Assembly (NCBI GenBank): GCA_039933315.1
Contig: JBDTOI010000009.1
Span: 1-52,951, forward strand
Reading direction: 5' to 3'
From: DASXRU01 sp039933315
GTDB lineage: Bacteria > Acidobacteriota > Blastocatellia > Pyrinomonadales > Pyrinomonadaceae
Length of the DNA: 52,951 nucleotides
Shown here: piece after piece, positions 1-7,616 of the stretch
How positions within the stretch are numbered: the stretch's first letter is position 1
How the letters are laid out: each line of letters opens with the position of its first letter
Position numbers and translations under genes: made by a program
Notes under the pieces: model-generated
Databases searched by the model: none
What the model saw: the letters and a program-made list of their open reading frames with translations, nothing else
What the model was told of the DNA's origin: nothing

Positions 1-119
1 TCCTGATACGCCGGCCAGTTGATCTCAGCCGGCAATGATGCAGTCCTGGCGCGCGTATTCGCCACTGGCCCAACCGGCATCACCATAAAACACAGCATCG
101 TACAAATTAGGATCTTCAT
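1..119 (-). CDS. Partial secreted protein, N-terminus only
   Basis: The reading frame opens at an ATG (119-117) and runs off the left edge of the window after 39 codons. An AGGAG sits about 7 bases upstream, so the start is well supported. The first 22 or so residues (MKILICTMLCFMVMPVG and on) form a signal peptide. The mature part begins near ASLPAEINWPAYQ. A short N-terminal W-P-x-Y stretch straight after a signal peptide is typical of PQQ-dependent dehydrogenases and related quinoprotein beta-propellers, but 17 mature residues are not enough to assign a family. The gene starts 45 bases downstream of the endonuclease stop on the same strand, so the two may be co-transcribed. Confidence 0.55.
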   Translation of the reverse strand, partial: MKILICTMLCFMVMPVGPVANTRARTASLPAEINWPAYQ

Positions 120-163
120 AGAGGTGGATCTCCTGTTCCGGTCGCATCAAGTCCTTAATAATC

Positions 164-1015
164 TCATGGGACAGCGCGAATCTCCAGATCGGTCACTAAG
201 GGCAAATGATCGGAGGCTTGAGTATTAACTATCCAGGCTCGGGTGGCGCGCATGGAATCATCTGGCCGGTAAAAAATGTAATCGATGCGCTTGGCGGGCT
301 TGTCGGCCGGGTAACTAAGGCCCTCGCCGATCGCCTTGCTCTCAATCCAGGCATCGCGAAATTGGTTAGTCATTATCTTGTAGGCATCGGCTCCCGGCAG
401 ATCGTTGAAATCACCGGCTACGATCACGGGCCCTTTTATTCCGGCCAGCAACTTCAATAACTGTTCTGCCTCAAACACTCGACCATCTTGGTATTGATAA
501 TCAAGATGCGTAGTGACGAAATTGATGGTCTGGCCGTGGACTTCGATCTCCGCCCGGATCATACCGCGACGTTCTTTCTCACGAACGTTTGCGAACCGCC
601 AATGATCTATAACTTTAATGGGAAAGCGCGAAAGGATCGCCACACCGTATTGTCCACCCTGAAACTGCAGGTTGTAAGCGAAGGCATATTCCATCTGCGT
701 CAGCCGGGCGATCTCCGCAATTTCGTCGATCCGTTGGGTCCTTTGCACTCCTCGATCGACTTCCTGAAGACCGGCAAGATCGGGATGCTCGTGATTAATC
801 ACATCAGCGATGCGTTGCAGGTTCAGTTTCTTATCCATGCCGATGCCGACATGAATGTTGTACGTCATCACGCGCAGGGTCTTCTTTGCCAGGGCTGAAG
901 GAAGAGGTCGCGATGCCCGCCCGGTCTGCGTCGCCCCGAGCAGGGCTATAGCTATCGCAACCAGCAGCACGGTGCGTAGCATTGTTGAAGGGGGATGCTT
1001 GATGTTTGCCGGCAT
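164..1015 (-). CDS. Secreted endonuclease/exonuclease/phosphatase family protein
   Basis: A 283-residue protein of the EEP fold (DNase I, sphingomyelinase, inositol phosphatase). The family motifs appear in order: MTYNIH near the start of the domain, a catalytic-type Glu in GLQEVDRG, AGDFND, RIDYIF, and the C-terminal ASDHLPL carrying the Asp-His pair. These metal-dependent enzymes cleave phosphodiesters, and the substrate cannot be told here. A hydrophobic stretch (LLVAIAIALLG) indicates export. An internal ATG 11 codons in (980-982) would give a more typical signal peptide starting MLRTV. Neither start has a clear Shine-Dalgarno, so the N-terminus is uncertain. The gene lies 11 bases after the CDGSH gene and probably shares its transcript. 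Confidence 0.85.
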   Translation of the reverse strand: MPANIKHPPSTMLRTVLLVAIAIALLGATQTGRASRPLPSALAKKTLRVMTYNIHVGIGMDKKLNLQRIADVINHEHPDLAGLQEVDRGVQRTQRIDEIAEIARLTQMEYAFAYNLQFQGGQYGVAILSRFPIKVIDHWRFANVREKERRGMIRAEIEVHGQTINFVTTHLDYQYQDGRVFEAEQLLKLLAGIKGPVIVAGDFNDLPGADAYKIMTNQFRDAWIESKAIGEGLSYPADKPAKRIDYIFYRPDDSMRATRAWIVNTQASDHLPLVTDLEIRAVP

Positions 1016-1026
1016 GAAGCGGTGGG

Positions 1027-1245
1027 TTATTCGGCGCTGGCGGGATTCACAGCTGCCGCCGCCTGAAAACCGATTTTGCTATGCGTGCCGTCACAAAACG
1101 GCTTGTTCGAGGACGCGCCGCAACGACAGAGAGCGAGGCGCGGTTTGTCGCTCGTTATCTTGTTTCCTTCGGTGTCGAACAAATCGACTTCGCCCTCGAC
1201 GATGAGCGGACCGTTGGGCAGCGGACGAATGGTTACATCAGCCAT
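1027..1245 (-). CDS. CDGSH-type iron-sulfur protein
   Basis: A 72-residue stand-alone CDGSH protein. The cluster motif C-R-C-G-x-S-x-N-K-P-F-C-D-G-T-H is complete, with ligands Cys40, Cys42, Cys51 and His55. The three-Cys one-His arrangement binds a redox-active 2Fe-2S cluster in the mitoNEET family. Bacterial versions are small, cytosolic and mostly of unknown partner. The N-terminal half (IRPLPNGPLIVEGEVDLFD) matches the usual beta-rich lead-in of this subfamily. It is the first gene of a minus-strand run with the endonuclease and the partial secreted protein. Confidence 0.9.
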   Translation of the reverse strand: MADVTIRPLPNGPLIVEGEVDLFDTEGNKITSDKPRLALCRCGASSNKPFCDGTHSKIGFQAAAAVNPASAE

Positions 1246-1295
1246 TACTTCCTCCCTGAAATTATTGCTGGTCTAACTAGTAAATGCATTCTAAC

Positions 1296-1420
1296 ATGCG
1301 GGTTCCAGTTTCGAGTTCCAGCATCATTAACAATCGAGTTGAGAATGGACGACTGCGTGAAAGGACGAAGCCGAAGCTTGTTTAACCCGAAACCCGAAAC
1401 TCGAAACTGGAAACCCGCAT
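1296..1420 (+). repeat. Dyad of 7-nt words (GAAACTC type)
   Basis: The left arm at 1296-1317 is the reverse complement of 1398-1420 with one inserted base. The right arm continues leftward as 7-nt words (gaaaccc, gaaactc, gaaactg, gaaaccc). The arms are separated by about 80 bases. The right arm ends 3 bases before the ATG of the TauE-like gene, where a Shine-Dalgarno would be expected, so the element may have displaced or may mask the ribosome site. Confidence 0.7.
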
Positions 1421-1423
1421 AGC

Positions 1424-2194
1424 ATGTCCCTACTCCACGTCGTCATCCTGTTCACCTGCGCTTTTGCTGCCGGCGCCATAAACTCAATTGCCGGAGGCGG
1501 CACGCTTATCACCTTTCCCGTATTGATCTGGCTAGGGCTGGATCCAAAGATCGCCAATGCCACCAGCACCGTGGCACTTTGGCCCGGACTCTTCGGCGGG
1601 CTATTCGGATATCGCAGAGAGCTCGAGAATAGTTCTGCCATTCTTTGGCGGTTGGGACTAATCAGCGTCATCGGCGGCGCAGTGGGAGCCTGGCTTTTGA
1701 TCTGGACACCCTCGCCGACCTTCGCGCGGCTGGTCCCTTTTCTAATTCTCTTCGCCACGATCCTATTCATGTCTCAGGGAGCGATCACCCGCCGCCTGCG
1801 TTTGCAGCCGATTGTCGCCGAACCGAAGACGATGTGGTGGGTGGGGGCCATGATCTTTCAGTTCTTCTCGGCGATGTACGGTGGTTACTTCGGCGCGGGC
1901 AACGGCATCTTAATGCTGGCCGCGATGGGAATTCTGGGGCTGCGGGACATTAACCGGGCGAATGGCATCAAGAATTTCCTCGGCATCTGTATTAACAGTA
2001 TCGCGGTGTTGAGCTTCTCGCTTTCTCATCTGGTGGTATGGCCGGACGCATTGTTGATGGCTGTAGGCGCATTGCTGGGCGGTTACTTTGGAGCCAGCAT
2101 GGCCGTGCGCATCGACCAGCGCCTGGTGCGGCGAGCGATTATCGTTATTGGGTTCGTCATCACGTTTGTGATGCTGTGGCAGTTGTGGCATTAG
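1424..2194 (+). CDS. TauE/SafE-family anion permease
   Basis: A 256-residue inner-membrane protein with about eight hydrophobic helices. It carries the signature of the TauE/SafE (sulfite exporter, COG0730) family: an N-terminal AGAINSIAGGGTLITFPVL motif, and in the second half GGYFGAGNGILMLA followed by NGIKNF. Members move sulfite, sulfoacetate or other organic anions. Nothing nearby fixes the substrate. No Shine-Dalgarno is visible because a dyad element ends 3 bases before the ATG. A second dyad begins 2 bases after the stop, so the gene is bracketed by intergenic repeats. Confidence 0.9.
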   Translation: MSLLHVVILFTCAFAAGAINSIAGGGTLITFPVLIWLGLDPKIANATSTVALWPGLFGGLFGYRRELENSSAILWRLGLISVIGGAVGAWLLIWTPSPTFARLVPFLILFATILFMSQGAITRRLRLQPIVAEPKTMWWVGAMIFQFFSAMYGGYFGAGNGILMLAAMGILGLRDINRANGIKNFLGICINSIAVLSFSLSHLVVWPDALLMAVGALLGGYFGASMAVRIDQRLVRRAIIVIGFVITFVMLWQLWH

Positions 2195-2195
2195 C

Positions 2196-2270
2196 TTGTA
2201 AGGGCGGCACTCCGTGGCCGCCCCTTTGGCGGCGGAGAAGAGGGGCGGCCACGGAGTGCCGCCCCTACAA
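2196..2270 (+). repeat. GC-rich REP-like dyad, family A
   Basis: Inverted arms at about 2198-2225 and 2241-2268 around a short loop. The core word is GGGCGGCACTCCGTGGCCG. It starts just after the TauE-like stop and ends 5 bases before the mpg ATG, filling the whole intergenic gap. Other members of this family are at 4396-4570 and 41956-42041. Confidence 0.85.
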
Positions 2271-2275
2271 ACCCT

Positions 2276-2884
2276 ATGGCGCTCTCCAATCTCAAACTGC
2301 CGCGCGAGATCTACACCCGTGCCAATGTGTTGACCGTTGCTCGCGAACTGCTGGGGAAACTCCTGGTGGTGCCGGCGCGCAACGGTAAGCGCGTCTCAGG
2401 AATTATTGTCGAAGTCGAAGCCTACCGCGGCCCCCAGGACCGCGCGGCCCACTCCTTCGGCGGGCGGCGTACCAAGCGGACCGAACCGATGTACGGCATC
2501 GGCGGCACAGCTTACGTCTTCTTCGTTTATGGGATGTATTACCAGTTCAATGTCGTGACCAATGCCAGAGACATTCCGCACGCGATACTGGTTCGCGCCC
2601 TGGAGCCAGTCGAAGGAATTGAGATCATGCGCAAACGCCGTCATGGTCAACCCGATCACAACCTCACTAATGGACCGGGAAAGCTATGCATTGCCATGGG
2701 CATTGATCGAAGTCTGGACAACGCGGACCTGCTGGGAGACAAAGTGTGGCTGGAAGAAGGCAAGAAAATCTCCCGCTCACAAATCGCCATGGGCCCGCGC
2801 ATTGGCATCGATTACGCTCAGGATTGGATTGAAAAGCCGTGGCGATTCTGGATTAAGGGAAATTCATGCGTCAGTAAACGCTAA
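2276..2884 (+). CDS. mpg: DNA-3-methyladenine glycosylase (AAG family)
   Basis: A 202-residue base-excision repair glycosylase that removes alkylated purines by flipping the base. Family landmarks are LPREIYTRANVLTVARELLG at the start, IVEVEAY with the catalytic-type Glu (46/48), AAHSFGGRRTKR, YVFFVYGMYYQFNVV, ILVRALEP, and the late LTNGPGKLCIAMGI. The length matches bacterial AAG proteins. The ATG follows a REP-like hairpin by only 5 bases and has no Shine-Dalgarno. Translation may therefore depend on read-through from the TauE-like gene or on the hairpin itself. Confidence 0.93.
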   Translation: MALSNLKLPREIYTRANVLTVARELLGKLLVVPARNGKRVSGIIVEVEAYRGPQDRAAHSFGGRRTKRTEPMYGIGGTAYVFFVYGMYYQFNVVTNARDIPHAILVRALEPVEGIEIMRKRRHGQPDHNLTNGPGKLCIAMGIDRSLDNADLLGDKVWLEEGKKISRSQIAMGPRIGIDYAQDWIEKPWRFWIKGNSCVSKR

Positions 2885-2989
2885 CAACTTAATCGCAGCG
2901 AGCTACCTCAAATTGACGTCCAGATCTCCTAATTGACCGATCAAATGGAGTGCAGCCTGCCCTGGACTCTACAATCCCATTCCGTTAGG

Positions 2990-3005
2990 TGGCATACCGC
3001 TTGCC
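2990..3005 (+). promoter_or_regulatory. Possible sigma-54 promoter
   Basis: TGGCATACCGCTTGCC matches the -24/-12 consensus TGGCAC-N5-TTGCW at nearly every conserved base, including the GG and GC dinucleotides and their spacing. It lies about 110 bases upstream of the response regulator gene. A single match can occur by chance, and no enhancer-binding protein gene is nearby. Confidence 0.3.
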
Positions 3006-3113
3006 GCTCAAACGCTTGCGCGCGCGTGCCTTACGCGAAGAAAACCGAAATTAAGGGCATCTCCCCGCCTGAACCGGACTACCTGATTCCATTTAAGCTA
3101 AGGAAGATCCTCC

Positions 3114-4109
3114 ATGAGTTCTCTACTGATTGTCGATGATGATGCCTCCATTCGCGAAGTGCTTATTGACCTATTTTGCCAGGACTATTCCTGCTTTGAG
3201 ACCGAAACGGCCGAGGCGGCGCTGCAGCTTTTGGAAAATGAACACATTGACGTCGTGCTTACTGATATTTCCATGCCCGGCATGAGTGGACTGGAACTCC
3301 TGGGACATACCCGGCAACGCTGGCCCGGTACTGAAGTAATCATGATGTCGGGTATACGCGATGACGAGTACGCCGGCGGACTGATGAGAATGGGTGCCTT
3401 TGATTACATGGCTAAGCCTTTTGACCTGGCAGATATCACCCAATCCGTAGCCCGCGCCACGGGAAAGTCACATCATTTGCCTCAAACAGAAACGATCCAG
3501 GTAAGCTCGAAGGCACATCAAGAGGTGCCTGAGGCGCAACCCATGGAAGTATTCTCATCGATTCTCGATAAAGCGTTTCCACTCCATGAACTGCTGGAGA
3601 TGTGTCAGCGTAATCAAATGACCGGTTACATGAAATTGAGTTGGGACCACACAACTATCGAGAGGGCCCGCAGCATGGAAATGTTCATGGGGGCCGGCGG
3701 TGACTTTACTCTGGCCCTCGAGTCGCGAACGGCGTCGATTTACGTGCGCGATGGTCTGATGATTGATGCGGTCGTAGGCGAATCCGAGAAGAGCCTCTAC
3801 TGGACCGATGCCGAGGAAGCTCTGACCATGCTCGTGCGCCTGGCCACCTTTGTAAGTGTCGGAGTATGCGCCACGGGTTATGTCGTATCGAGCACGAGAC
3901 GCTTGCCCAGACTTTCGGTTAGCAACAACGCCGGCAAGTTCCTGAATATTGTGGCAAAGGACGAAGAAGAGCGCGACGCTGATGACGATGGGTTCGACTT
4001 CGAAAGGTCGCCTTCAGCTCCGGGTGAAATAACGAACGACATCTATTCCGAAGCCATGTTCACCAATAATCCTGACTTTGACGAATCGTTAATGCCCTTC
4101 CTGGTTTAA
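3114..4109 (+). CDS. Response regulator with DUF4388-like effector tail
   Basis: A 331-residue protein. Residues 1-120 are a receiver domain with the acidic pocket Asp8/9/10, phosphoacceptor Asp51 in LTDISMPG, Ser79, and Lys101 in AKPF. Residues 140-265 resemble a DUF4388/PATAN-type module, with a PLHELLEMCQRNQMTGYMKL opening like that of the larger protein at 33817. The C-terminal 65 residues are acidic and probably disordered. There is no DNA-binding domain, so output is likely through protein contacts. AAGGA lies about 9 bases before the ATG. No histidine kinase is adjacent; the nearest is at 32700. Confidence 0.8.
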   Translation: MSSLLIVDDDASIREVLIDLFCQDYSCFETETAEAALQLLENEHIDVVLTDISMPGMSGLELLGHTRQRWPGTEVIMMSGIRDDEYAGGLMRMGAFDYMAKPFDLADITQSVARATGKSHHLPQTETIQVSSKAHQEVPEAQPMEVFSSILDKAFPLHELLEMCQRNQMTGYMKLSWDHTTIERARSMEMFMGAGGDFTLALESRTASIYVRDGLMIDAVVGESEKSLYWTDAEEALTMLVRLATFVSVGVCATGYVVSSTRRLPRLSVSNNAGKFLNIVAKDEEERDADDDGFDFERSPSAPGEITNDIYSEAMFTNNPDFDESLMPFLV

Positions 4110-4188
4110 GCACAAACACCCCGACAAAATCCACCCGATAGCGAGCGTTGATCAAGCCTTGCAGGGCTTCGTGGGTATCCGGTGAAAA

Positions 4189-4311
4189 ACATCCACAGAT
4201 TTCACAGATTACACAGAACGAAGACCTGAAAAACAGTAGGCAGCAGCAGTAAGCACAGCTCATGTTACTACCGTTTTGTTCTAATCTGTGGAATCGGCGC
4301 AATCTGTGGAC
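4189..4311 (+). repeat. Dyad of 9-nt words (ACACAGATT type)
   Basis: The left arm (4189-4218) is made of ccacagatt, tcacagatt and acacagaac. The right arm (4277-4311) carries the complement twice as aatctgtgg. The spacing is about 58 bases. It belongs with the element at 49003-49070. Together with the GC-rich copies that follow, it fills the gene-free stretch 4110-4571. Confidence 0.75.
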
Positions 4312-4395
4312 AGTCTTCTTTGGTTTGGGACATGCGATCGCGTGTCCACAAAAGGCTACACGGATCCCCGCAACCTACACTTTTGTGCTATCAGA

Positions 4396-4570
4396 TTGTA
4401 GGGGTGGCACTCCGTGGCCACCCCTCTTTCTTCGCGAATGTTCCGAGAGTTGATTGAAGCGAGAAGAAGGGGGCGGCCACGGAGTGCCCACCCACCTTTC
4501 TTCGCGAATGCTTCCGATTAGTTGATTGAGGCGGGAAGAAGGGGGCGGCCACGGAGTGCCGCCCCTACAA
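4396..4570 (+). repeat. Family A REP-like cluster with a 70-bp tandem duplication
   Basis: One left arm (4396-4425, GTAGGGGTGGCACTCCGTGG and complement) is followed by two right arms at about 4469-4492 and 4541-4570. The segments 4427-4490 and 4496-4560 are near copies of each other (both run from ctttcttcgcgaatg to the GGCCACGGAGTGCC arm), so part of the element was duplicated in tandem. The last arm ends 1 base before the stop codon of the ABC permease gene on the minus strand. Confidence 0.8.
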
Positions 4571-4571
4571 A

Positions 4572-5444
4572 TCAGTCGCTGCCGTAGTGAATCTCCATGT
4601 GCCGAATGCGGTAGCTGGCGATCACCAGCACCACCAGCGTTACCAGCAGCAGGCTCAAGATCGCAAGCCAGGCCGGCGTCGGTTCAGCCACCACTGCAAA
4701 CGGTCCTTCAGAAAGAGGCACGGGCGCTAGTGAATTGAGATAGTGGATCACGCTGATCTTCTTGAGCAACGGCGGCAGCAGGAAGTTGAGCCACTCCCAT
4801 CCGTACAGCACGAGGGCGGGGATGATCGGGTTGCGGAAGAACAGCCCCACCACCGTAAAGAACGCGCCATACCCGATGCACGCCAGCGTGGTAATGCCGA
4901 CATACGTGAGCAGCTGACCCATCCCCGCGCCATCAAAAAAGAAGCGCATGCTTTCGGATGAGAAATGCGGAAAGTAAAGCAGCAGCATCGTTATGATAGT
5001 GGCGCCGCCAAAGAGAATGATGGAAGTAACCAGGCCCGAGAGATACTTCCCAACCACCAGGACTTCGCGCCGTACCGGACTCAGGAAGTAGAAGTGCAGA
5101 CTCCGGTCAACGATCTCGCCGCGGAAGAGGTTCATAAAGATCCAGGCGCAGCCGAAGAACACTACGGTCCTGAGAATCAGGCCACCATAAAAGATGGCAT
5201 AGATCATCTGGTATCGCATGAAGTCTTGCCATTCGCGACTGGGGGGTGTGAACAGCGCCAGGATCAGGAGCGGAAAGATGGGCACCAGCGCCAGCAGGTA
5301 AAGCAGGATCGAGCGTCTGCCAAAAAAGTTCTTCTCAATCTCGCGCCGCAATATTGCCCGGATCTGTCGGGCCCACAGCGCCCAGGGCAGCGGCTGCTGC
5401 TTCTCGACTTTGTCGGCGGCTGGAATATTTATGGTTGAGCTCAT
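4572..5444 (-). CDS. ABC-2 type transporter permease
   Basis: A 290-residue membrane subunit and the last gene of the ABC operon. A cytosolic N-terminus of about 45 residues (RQIRAILRREIEKNFFGRR) is followed by roughly six hydrophobic helices, the first being LLYLLALVPIFPLLILALF. Residues near 105-140 (RGEIVDRSLHFYFLSPVRREVLVVGKYLSG) are the family's typical segment for contact with the ATPase. It probably pairs with the ATPase at 5591-6607 to export a lipid, peptide or small molecule; the substrate is unknown. A perfect 28-bp inverted repeat lies between the two genes. Confidence 0.87.
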   Translation of the reverse strand: MSSTINIPAADKVEKQQPLPWALWARQIRAILRREIEKNFFGRRSILLYLLALVPIFPLLILALFTPPSREWQDFMRYQMIYAIFYGGLILRTVVFFGCAWIFMNLFRGEIVDRSLHFYFLSPVRREVLVVGKYLSGLVTSIILFGGATIITMLLLYFPHFSSESMRFFFDGAGMGQLLTYVGITTLACIGYGAFFTVVGLFFRNPIIPALVLYGWEWLNFLLPPLLKKISVIHYLNSLAPVPLSEGPFAVVAEPTPAWLAILSLLLVTLVVLVIASYRIRHMEIHYGSD

Positions 5445-5447
5445 TGT

Positions 5448-5589
5448 CAGAACCGCCTGCGGTAGCGGGCGGGCCCTCCCCTTTCATTTCATGATCGCAA
5501 TGACTAACACGCGCTGCGGTACGGGGCATCCTTCCGTTGTCATGACCCGTTTTGACCGGGCGGCCCGCCCGCTACCGCAGGCGGTTCTG
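5448..5589 (-). repeat. Perfect 28-bp inverted repeat between ABC genes
   Basis: Bases 5448-5475 are the exact reverse complement of 5562-5589, with an 86-base loop. The arm is GC-rich (AGAACCGCCTGCGGTAGCGG and on). It fits exactly between the ATPase stop and the permease start, so it would fold as a strong hairpin in the operon mRNA. Confidence 0.9.
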
Positions 5590-5590
5590 A

Positions 5591-6607
5591 CTACGCGCCG
5601 CTCTCGGACCCAATCAGGTACTGGTACACCGCGCTGAGGTCGTCATCCACCGGCGCGATTGATTCTATGTTGACCTCGCCGGCAGCGACGAAGCGATTCA
5701 ACAGCAGATAGAAGCGATCGGCATTACGCGTCTTCACAAACAAACCGCCGCGGTCCTTATGCAGCCGCGCCTCTACCAGATGGTCCTGATCGAAAAGGTG
5801 GGCGGCCAGCTTTGCGGGCTGGTCGCAACGTATCAGAATGTGCATCGGGTGCTCTTCCATCTCGTCGCGCACGCCATGGATATTTCCCTCCGCCACCACA
5901 TAGCCGTTGTTCAGCAGCACGACGCAATCAGACATCATGTCCACTTCGTGCAGAATATGGCTGGAGATGATTAAGTGAAGGCCTTCGGCGGCGAGTTTAC
6001 GGAAGAGTGCGATTGTTTCCGCCCGCACCATGGGATCGAGTCCATTCAGCGGCTCATCCAGAATCATCACTGCCGGCTGGTGCGCTATCGACTGTGCCAG
6101 TCTGATTCGCTGGCGCATGCCCTTGCTGTAAGCGGCAACCTTGCGATCGGCGGCGTCGAGCAGGCCAACTCGCTCCAGGGCCGTCACCGTGTATGCGTCA
6201 GCTTTCTTCTTATCAAAGCCATGCACCAGCAGTATCGACTTGATAAATTCGCGCCCGGTAAGCCCGCGCGGAAATGAATCGAACTGGGTGCAGTAACCAA
6301 CGAGGCGAAAAAGTTCTTCCGGCTGATCGGTGGGGATGCCCAGGATCGTAACCGTGCCGCGGGTGGGACGCAGCAAGCCGGTCATCAAGTTCATCAGGGT
6401 AGACTTGCCGGCGCCGTTCGGACCAACCAGGCTGGTGATGCCAGGGGCGATGGTCAGGTTGACGCGATTGACGCCAAGGATCTCTCCATAGAACTTCGAG
6501 ACATCGTCGAATTGAATTTCGGATTCCGGATTTCGGATTGCGGAATCTCCGATTTCGGACTGCGGATTTCGGATTTCAGATTGCTCGCTCATATCGGTAG
6601 TCATCAA
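5591..6607 (-). CDS. ABC transporter ATP-binding protein with repeat-derived N-terminus
   Basis: A 338-residue nucleotide-binding subunit. It has Walker A GPNGAGKST, signature YSKGMRQRIRLAQ, Walker B VMILDEPLNGLDP, and the switch His in SSHILHE. A C-terminal tail of about 110 residues resembles those of ABC-2 drug/lipid exporters. Residues 7-32 (SEIRNPQSEIGDS, then AIRNPESEI) are not part of the family fold. They are the translation of a 7-nt-word repeat that has merged with the start of the gene. The native domain begins at about IQFDDVSKFYG. It works with the permease at 4572-5444, and the preceding pair (7603-8586, 6702-7616) is a second exporter in the same operon. Confidence 0.9.
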   Translation of the reverse strand: MMTTDMSEQSEIRNPQSEIGDSAIRNPESEIQFDDVSKFYGEILGVNRVNLTIAPGITSLVGPNGAGKSTLMNLMTGLLRPTRGTVTILGIPTDQPEELFRLVGYCTQFDSFPRGLTGREFIKSILLVHGFDKKKADAYTVTALERVGLLDAADRKVAAYSKGMRQRIRLAQSIAHQPAVMILDEPLNGLDPMVRAETIALFRKLAAEGLHLIISSHILHEVDMMSDCVVLLNNGYVVAEGNIHGVRDEMEEHPMHILIRCDQPAKLAAHLFDQDHLVEARLHKDRGGLFVKTRNADRFYLLLNRFVAAGEVNIESIAPVDDDLSAVYQYLIGSESGA

Positions 6608-6703
6608 AATTGTTGAATCTGCCTTATCTTAAAATCCTCAATCCGAAATCCGATTCCGCAATCGGCAGGTCCGAATTCCGCATTCCGCAATCCGCAATCC
6701 TTC
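6509..6703 (-). repeat. AATCCGA-word dyad, one arm inside a coding region
   Basis: One arm (6509-6590) consists of units such as gattccg, gatttcg, gattgcg and gactgcg inside the 5' end of the ATPase gene. The other arm (about 6638-6703) has aatccga, ttccgca, attccgc and aatccgc in the gap up to the permease stop. The words are 7 bases long, so translation gives a 7-residue repeat (SEIRNPQ) whatever the frame. The same family recurs at 48466-48589. Confidence 0.85.
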
Positions 6704-7616
6704 ACCGCACTACTTCGTATGCTTTGACTCTGTTGGAAAGCAGCGCCAAACAGATGGCGGAAATAATGAAGAGGGCTGCCCAGCAGACCCACAGCGGCGG
6801 CTCATTCATAGCGATATCGCGTATGACCTCGCCATCCACGTCGGTGATTCGGCCCGTCGTGCGCACAAAGGTGCCAAACAATCCGGCCGTCACATTCCTG
6901 GTCAACGCTCCCAGGCTGATGAGATTTCCCCACCGGGTCATAAAGATCTGATTGATGACCTCGCCGAATACCGAAGGCACAAAAAAGATGCCCAGCAAAG
7001 CAGCGCTGGCGACTACCCGCCACTTCACCAGGGCGGATACGGCCTGCGAAAGTAGCGCCAGCAAGAGTATCCAGACGAAACTGCTGAGAAAAATAGCGCT
7101 GACCATCCAGATGTTGTCGACGAACCACCTCGCCCCTCCCAGATAGGACTGGAAAAAGAAAAGAAGTAGTTGCGGAATCCAGGTCATTGCCGAAAGCAGG
7201 ATCAACAACACTGACATTTTCCCCAGCACATATTCAGTGCGGGAAAAAGGCCGGCACAGATAAAGCGGTAGGGCATTGTTTCGCAAATCACGTGATACGA
7301 GCGGCGGTCCCACCAGGAGGGCCACGAAGAAGGCAAATCCGCCTTGCAGATTAACAAAGGTCTGAAAGAAGAACGCGTCGATCGGTACCAGGTTGCCCAC
7401 CTGGGTTTTCAATATCCCCAGGGCGTTAACATTGTGATGCAGGTAGATCAGGATGGCTTCCACCAGCAGCGGAATAAAACAGATCACGAAGAAGCCGGTG
7501 AACAGTTTTGACTTGAACACGTCACGAAAGGCATGACGGGGAATAATCAGAAAACGGCTCCACTCCGGGGTCAGCTGGCCCTGGTAGCGTTTGTAGGTGT
7601 GTTCATATACCGCCAT
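6702..7616 (-). CDS. ABC-2 type transporter permease
   Basis: A 304-residue membrane subunit. About 35 cytosolic residues (YEHTYKRYQGQLTPEWSRF) precede the first helix (LFTGFFVICFIPLLVEAIL). Six helices in all are visible, with the coupling segment SRDLRNNALPLYLCRPFSRTEY between the second and third. The start overlaps the end of the ATPase gene 7603-8586 by 14 bases, which implies translational coupling and identifies that ATPase as its partner. Its stop codon lies at the edge of the AATCCGA-word repeat. Confidence 0.88.
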   Translation of the reverse strand: MAVYEHTYKRYQGQLTPEWSRFLIIPRHAFRDVFKSKLFTGFFVICFIPLLVEAILIYLHHNVNALGILKTQVGNLVPIDAFFFQTFVNLQGGFAFFVALLVGPPLVSRDLRNNALPLYLCRPFSRTEYVLGKMSVLLILLSAMTWIPQLLLFFFQSYLGGARWFVDNIWMVSAIFLSSFVWILLLALLSQAVSALVKWRVVASAALLGIFFVPSVFGEVINQIFMTRWGNLISLGALTRNVTAGLFGTFVRTTGRITDVDGEVIRDIAMNEPPLWVCWAALFIISAICLALLSNRVKAYEVVR

